Below are positions 60,043-64,000 of a DNA stretch of 64,000 nt, piece after piece (position 1 is the first letter of the stretch; every line of letters begins with the position of its first letter). The DNA lies in the NCBI RefSeq assembly GCF_003597395.2, contig NC_133777.1, forward strand, positions 55,128,619 to 55,192,618, read 5' to 3'. The notes under the pieces were generated by a model, which was given only the letters and a program-made list of their open reading frames with translations, had not been told where the DNA came from and did no database searches. Both the position numbers and the translations under genes were made by a program. This DNA comes from Chelonoidis abingdonii. Its lineage: Eukaryota > Chordata > Testudines > Testudinidae.

Positions 60043-62308
60043 TAGTGTTGCCAACTTAGCAACTTTGTCACTAGATTTAGTGACTTTTTGGTTTCCCTAG
60101 TGAGAAAATAAGTATCAAAGTGACTAGAGACAAATCTAGCAACTTTCACTGCCGATTACAGTGACATTCAGAGAAAGAAGTCACCAATATCTAGTCACAA
60201 AATCATTCACAAGCTGCCCGGTAGTGTTAATAAAATCCATTCCATGCTCTTCTTACTACATTCTGTTGCACACCAAGTCAATGTCATTACATCTCAATTG
60301 AGCATGTCCTCGGAAGGAATCACATTCCAGGGTTTCTTGGGCTGAGATCACTATAATCTGCAGGCGAGGAAAAGAAGTTTGTGGAGGCTAATTAAATACT
60401 TTGCTAAAGCCAGGTGCACTTTGGAGAGAGCAGTACGTTAGCCAGGGCTTAGTTAATTTTTACCCAAATGTGTTCTTTCTCGCTGCTCCGTAGTCGGTAG
60501 CACACCCGGTGATTCAGGAAAAGATGGCTAATGAAGTGGGCTGGGCAGGGAAGGCAGGTTAGCCAGCGAGGAGAGCCACGTGGATGGAAGGTGGAGTGGG
60601 ATGAGATAGGACCATGTGCCCCAATGGGGCGGGGAAGGGAGGACACCATGCCTCCAGGAATGAAGCTCTTACCACAGGATCAAAGGTAGAGCTTGCTTGA
60701 TTTCAGTTCTCCTTTACTTCCCCTCACTTGTGTCATAAACAGATAGCTAAGGGTTAAGGTTTCTTTTACCTGTAAAGGGTTAAAAAAGGGAACCAAACAC
60801 CTGACAAGAGGACCAATCAGGAAACCGGATTTTTCAAAGCTTAAGGGAGGGAATTTGTGGGTGTTTCTTGGTCTAGGGTCTTTGTCTGTTCTGTGCTCTC
60901 TCAGCTATGAGAGGGTCTATTTCCAGTCCTTCTAATCTTCTGTTTCCCAGTTGTAAGTACAAAGTTAGCAAAAGTATAGTCTTTTAAATTGTTTTGCTGT
61001 ATTTGCATCTGTGTATCTGGCTGGTGGAGTCTTTATGTGTATTTGGCTATAAGTACTTTAAATTGTATTGGTTTTGGATAAGGCTGTTTATCCCTTTTCT
61101 ATTGTTTATTCATTTTCTATAAGTTGAAAACCCTGTATCTTACCATCTAGGTTACAGAGAACTGTTATTGTATCCTTTCTTTCTTTTTTTATTAAAAGTT
61201 TTGCTTTTTAAGACCTGTTGATTTTTTTTTTCTAGTTGACCCACCAGGAAATTGGTGGGAGAAAGGAAAGACAGGGGGGAGGGGAAAAACTGCTCTCTGT
61301 GTTTAACTCTCCTAGTGTCCCAGGGCGGGAAGAAGCTAAGGGGGAAGAGAGATAGAATCTTTTCTGTTTCCTTGTCTTTGGGTTTGTCTCTTTGTGGAGG
61401 AGAGGAGACATGCTTCTTGGTATTGTGATGTAAAGAGGTTGCATCAGTAACTCTCAGGTTAGCCCAGAGAGGAAATTCTGGGTGAGAGAGAGGTGGGGGG
61501 AATAGTTTATTTCCCTTTGTTAGGAGACTCAGGGCATCTGAGTCTTGGGGTCCCACAGGGAAGTCTTGGGGGACCCAAGTGTACTAGGCATTGGAATTCC
61601 TGGTTGGTGGCAGGCTATCAGATCTAAGTTGGTAATTAAGCTTAGAGGGTTCATGCTAGCTTCTCAGTTTATGAACGCTAAGGTTCAACTCTGAGTAGGA
61701 AAGCTATGACAACTTGGCCTCGGGCTACCTGCCCAGCTGTTTTCAGAAATGAAACCCTTGAAGGGGAGGGGGAAGGGGTCCAGCTAGTGGATTTTTGTTT
61801 TTAAATCTACTTTCTTGGCTCCCTGCAATACCAAGCTCAGGTCAGGTGAATGCCCTTATCTCCCTGGCTCTCTGGGCTCTCCCTTTCACTAACCTGCCGG
61901 CTCAAATCCAGGTTGGCAAGAAAGGGAGGCTCAGCTGAAATTAACCAACACCGGCCAATCTGGGCTGCAGTGTACAAAGCGCCCTTCCTAGTGAGCAGAG
62001 GGCTGCAGTTTCTTTCCCAGTGGGCAGATGGCACCCTCCTGATGATGACAGTGTACTTTGTAGCTGCTTCTGGTGTTCAACAGAATTGTAAGACGAGGAT
62101 GGAATGGATATATTATTAACACTATTGAGCTGCTTGTGAATGACTTTGTAACTATATTCGCCCGGGGGGGGGCGGTGTATATATGTAATTCTCTGTGAAA
62201 TTTTTGTTCGGTGACATATTGACTCCTTTTGAGTGCTTAAACAGCTACATCTAGCGACTTTTCAGGGTTTGTCTGGTGACTTCCTGCTATGTGGAGTTGG
62301 CAATACTG
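60043..62308. mobile_element. Non-autonomous hAT-type transposon inside CR1
   Basis: Ends TAGTGTTGCCAACTTAG and, from the right, CAGTATTGCCAACTCC. The 8-bp target-site duplication CTGCCAGG is exact at 60035-60042 and 62309-62316. Without the LTR inside it (981 bp plus 5 bp duplication) it measures 1280 bp. The ends carry words such as 'tctagcaactttcac' and 'tctagcgacttttcag'. No transposase frame is visible. Confidence 0.9.
60731..61711 (+). mobile_element. Solo LTR (TGTCATAAACAG family), 981 bp, inside the hAT
   Basis: Starts TGTCATAAACAGATAG and ends AAGCTATGACA, inverted termini with TG..CA. The target-site duplication ACTTG is exact at 60726-60730 and 61712-61716. ATTAAA at 61191-61196 may be the polyadenylation signal. 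The 134-codon minus-strand frame at 61152-61556 lies wholly in the LTR and is rich in P, S and K without a domain. It is the youngest of the three layers. Confidence 0.93.
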
Positions 62309-62405
62309 CTGCCAGGGATAGTCTAGGTATACTTGGTCCTGCTTCAGAGCAGGGGGCTGAATGACATAATCTCCTGAGCTCCCTTCCAGCCATACATTTC
62401 TAATT

Positions 62406-63445
62406 TTGACTCCTCAGGAGTCCTCACAACCAATCGCAACATTTAGTTTTTGAAAAAAATTGAACTTCAACGGTTCCATTTTTCCAAAACACAAAATTTC
62501 AGAATTTCTTTTTTTTCTCTCTTCCCAGAAAATTTGGAAATATCAAATTATTGTTCTCAATCAGGCCACCACCTTTTTCAAAACATCAGAATTTCCTATG
62601 GACTGGAAAATTTGAGTTTTAACTCGCTATAGTTGTATCAAACAAATTACAGTGGGGAGGAAGGACAAGGTAATGTGAAATAACAACAATATTTAATAGA
62701 ACTGGGGTTTTTTTTACTTTGAGTGGAAACTTTTTCATGAAAAAATTCAAACTATTGATACTGTTTGTGGGATTTTTTTTATTAGCTGGTTGAAAGTATT
62801 CAAAAATATGAAGCGTTGGTGAAAATATTTTCACCAAACAGCTTCACCAACTTTTGCCCAGCTCAAATGTGCTGCGCAGTGGGTAGAAGTGGCAGCACTC
62901 CAACCACCTCAGATTCTCACCTGTAAAATGGAGGTGATCATTCCACAAGGACAACTGAGTAGTTTGTGTTTATTGATCAGTAAAAAAAATAGTAACGTTC
63001 ACCACTCTACACGAGCCTCCAATACCTGGAGCTTTAGCAGTTCCAAAACAGTACGGCCTGTTTTAACCTCTTGCAGTAACAGGTTTGCCAAATGTACCTC
63101 CATTTATCATCAGTCATAAATATACAATCTAAGCAACCCACTCCAAAATGTTAATATATTGTTACCCCTGAGCATTACGTTCTTTTTAACATTAGAATCA
63201 GCATAGTTTAATATTAATGTTCTCTTTGCTATTTACATAACACTATATTTTAGAAGCAAACAGTTTTATTTTAACATTGGTCTGCTACAAATCAAAGTAC
63301 TTTCCCCCTCCTTTCATTATTGCCACTATCAGCCTCCCATATCTTGCCTACCAAGTGCTCTTCTTTTGCCCCACTTTTTGTCAAAGCCTTCCAGCACTAG
63401 TGTCAGGCCCACACTAATCCCTTGCCGTCCACACCTTTCCCGTCT
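62406..63445. other. Unassigned AT-rich sequence
   Basis: A weak MIR-like word set ('gattctcacctgtaaaatgg') lies at 62910-62940. A G9-type run at 62164-62173 belongs to the preceding hAT. No gene. Confidence 0.45.
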
Positions 63446-63447
63446 CT

Positions 63448-63630
63448 TTGCATTTGTATAACACTTCACTCTTTTTACCCATAGGTATCAAAACTCTTTA
63501 CAAAGGATGTCAGTTGTATTATCCCCATTTTACAAGTGGGGAAACTGAGGCACAATGAAGTGACAGAGCCAATACTAGAATCCAGGTCTCCTGAGTCCAC
63601 TTCCAGTGCTCTCTCATTAGATAACATTGC
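63448..63630 (-). repeat. MIR-type SINE, antisense
   Basis: On the plus strand: 'ctctttacaaaggatgtcag', 'attatccccattttacaagt', 'ggggaaactgaggcacaat', 'gtgacagagccaatactaga', 'ccaggtctcctgagtcca'. A good reverse match to MIR. Confidence 0.9.
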
Positions 63631-63659
63631 CTCATTTTTTTCCTCAGCAGTCTTGTATA

Positions 63660-63860
63660 ACTGAACGAGAGTCTGATCTGATCTTACACAAATTAAGTCA
63701 GTAGGAGTTTTGTGAGTGCCAGCAAGATTAGGCAAAACTCCTATTAACTTCAGTGGGGGCAGAATCAAATCTTTAGCCTGTAAATGTGTCAGGGTTTTTG
63801 AGTTTGATTCCACACTGATGCATATATTAGTTTTACACTGGTGTAACTCCACTGACCTCA
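63660..63860. repeat. Palindromic repeat fragments
   Basis: 'aagtcagtaggagttttgt' and 'ggcaaaactcctattaactt' form an imperfect inverted pair with the core 'ctattaacttcagtgg' at 63741-63756. A second piece, 'ttttacactggtgtaactcc' with 'actgacctcagt', follows. Confidence 0.5.
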
Positions 63861-64000
63861 GTTTATTTGCTGCTGCTTTACACTTATGTTAAAATGGAGC
63901 CAAGCCAAAAGTGTTAAGGAAATTAGTTAGGGAAGTGGATTGGACGGAGGAACTTGTGGATTTAAATGCAGAGGAGGCCTGGAATTACTTTAAGTCACAG

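Larger units (their letters stand above)
59937..62405 (+). mobile_element. CR1 LINE 3' end, split by a nested insertion
   Basis: The first part (59937-60042: 'gaggatagttaagcactgga', 'gaggcttttaagaatagg', 'aaacaaactcctgccagg') continues exactly after the insertion (62317-62405: 'gatagtctaggtatacttgg', 'gcagggggctgaatgacata', 'cccttccagccatacatt'). Joined, it is the ordinary CR1 3' terminus. It is non-coding and is the oldest layer of the nest. Confidence 0.9.

Noticed and set aside
61152..61556. 134-codon minus-strand frame
   Set aside because: Entirely inside the solo LTR 60731-61711 and without a recognisable domain.
2790..63630. tRNA genes suggested by MIR sequences
   Set aside because: The tRNA-related heads of these MIR copies are eroded or missing, with no intact A and B boxes or cloverleaf.

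Overview
This window looks like intergenic nuclear DNA from a reptile, most probably a turtle. It has no operons, ribosome binding sites or long bacterial-type reading frames. It is mostly AT-rich and unique, and carries many vertebrate interspersed repeats: old MIR SINEs on both strands, 3' ends of CR1 LINEs, Penelope-like element (PLE) pieces, foldback and hAT-type DNA transposons, and solo LTRs of endogenous retroviruses. Several of these (the Neptune-type PLE tail, the LTR families starting TGTCATAAACAG, TGTGACAAAG and TGTGACATTGC, and short palindromes centred on CATTGACTTCAATGG) are types I know from turtle genomes. I found no conserved exon of a host protein gene, no tRNA, rRNA or CRISPR. 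The short open frames scattered through the window are nearly all chance frames or lie inside repeats.

Layout: 1-5.9 kb holds a hAT-type element, a 50-bp minisatellite, a MIR and three foldback elements. 5.9-12.7 kb is mostly unassigned, with two open frames I cannot identify. 12.7-14.5 kb has two hAT elements and a palindromic element. 15.7 kb has a PLE-derived inverted repeat. 19.7-22.8 kb has an LTR-like stretch with a ZNF143-type motif and an inverted pair of one unknown repeat. 23.0 kb has a hAT element; 25.3-26.6 kb may be a decayed mobile element. 26.9-30.0 kb has two solo LTRs. 31.5-32.6 kb is a 5'-truncated PLE that still encodes a GIY-YIG endonuclease module. 34.3-38.2 kb has an interrupted MIR, a solo LTR, and a second LTR of the same family split by a third LTR. 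40.9 kb is a hAT foldback element. 41.5-42.2 kb is a CpG island, the only gene-like regulatory landmark. 44.5 kb is a CpG-rich foldback element, 48.4 kb a solo LTR, 50.1-50.4 kb PLE and CR1 tails, 57.0 kb a CTCF-like motif, and 57.2 kb an 89-bp hAT element. 59-62.4 kb is a three-deep nest: CR1 interrupted by a hAT, itself interrupted by an LTR. The end has another MIR.

The parts do not form a pathway; this is a record of repeated transposition. Many boundaries can be set to the base from target-site duplications (8 bp for hAT, 4-5 bp for LTRs, 11 bp for the PLE) read directly in the sequence. Family names come from memory of repeat families and motifs, with no database search. The open question with most biological weight is what the CpG island at 41.5-42.2 kb drives.
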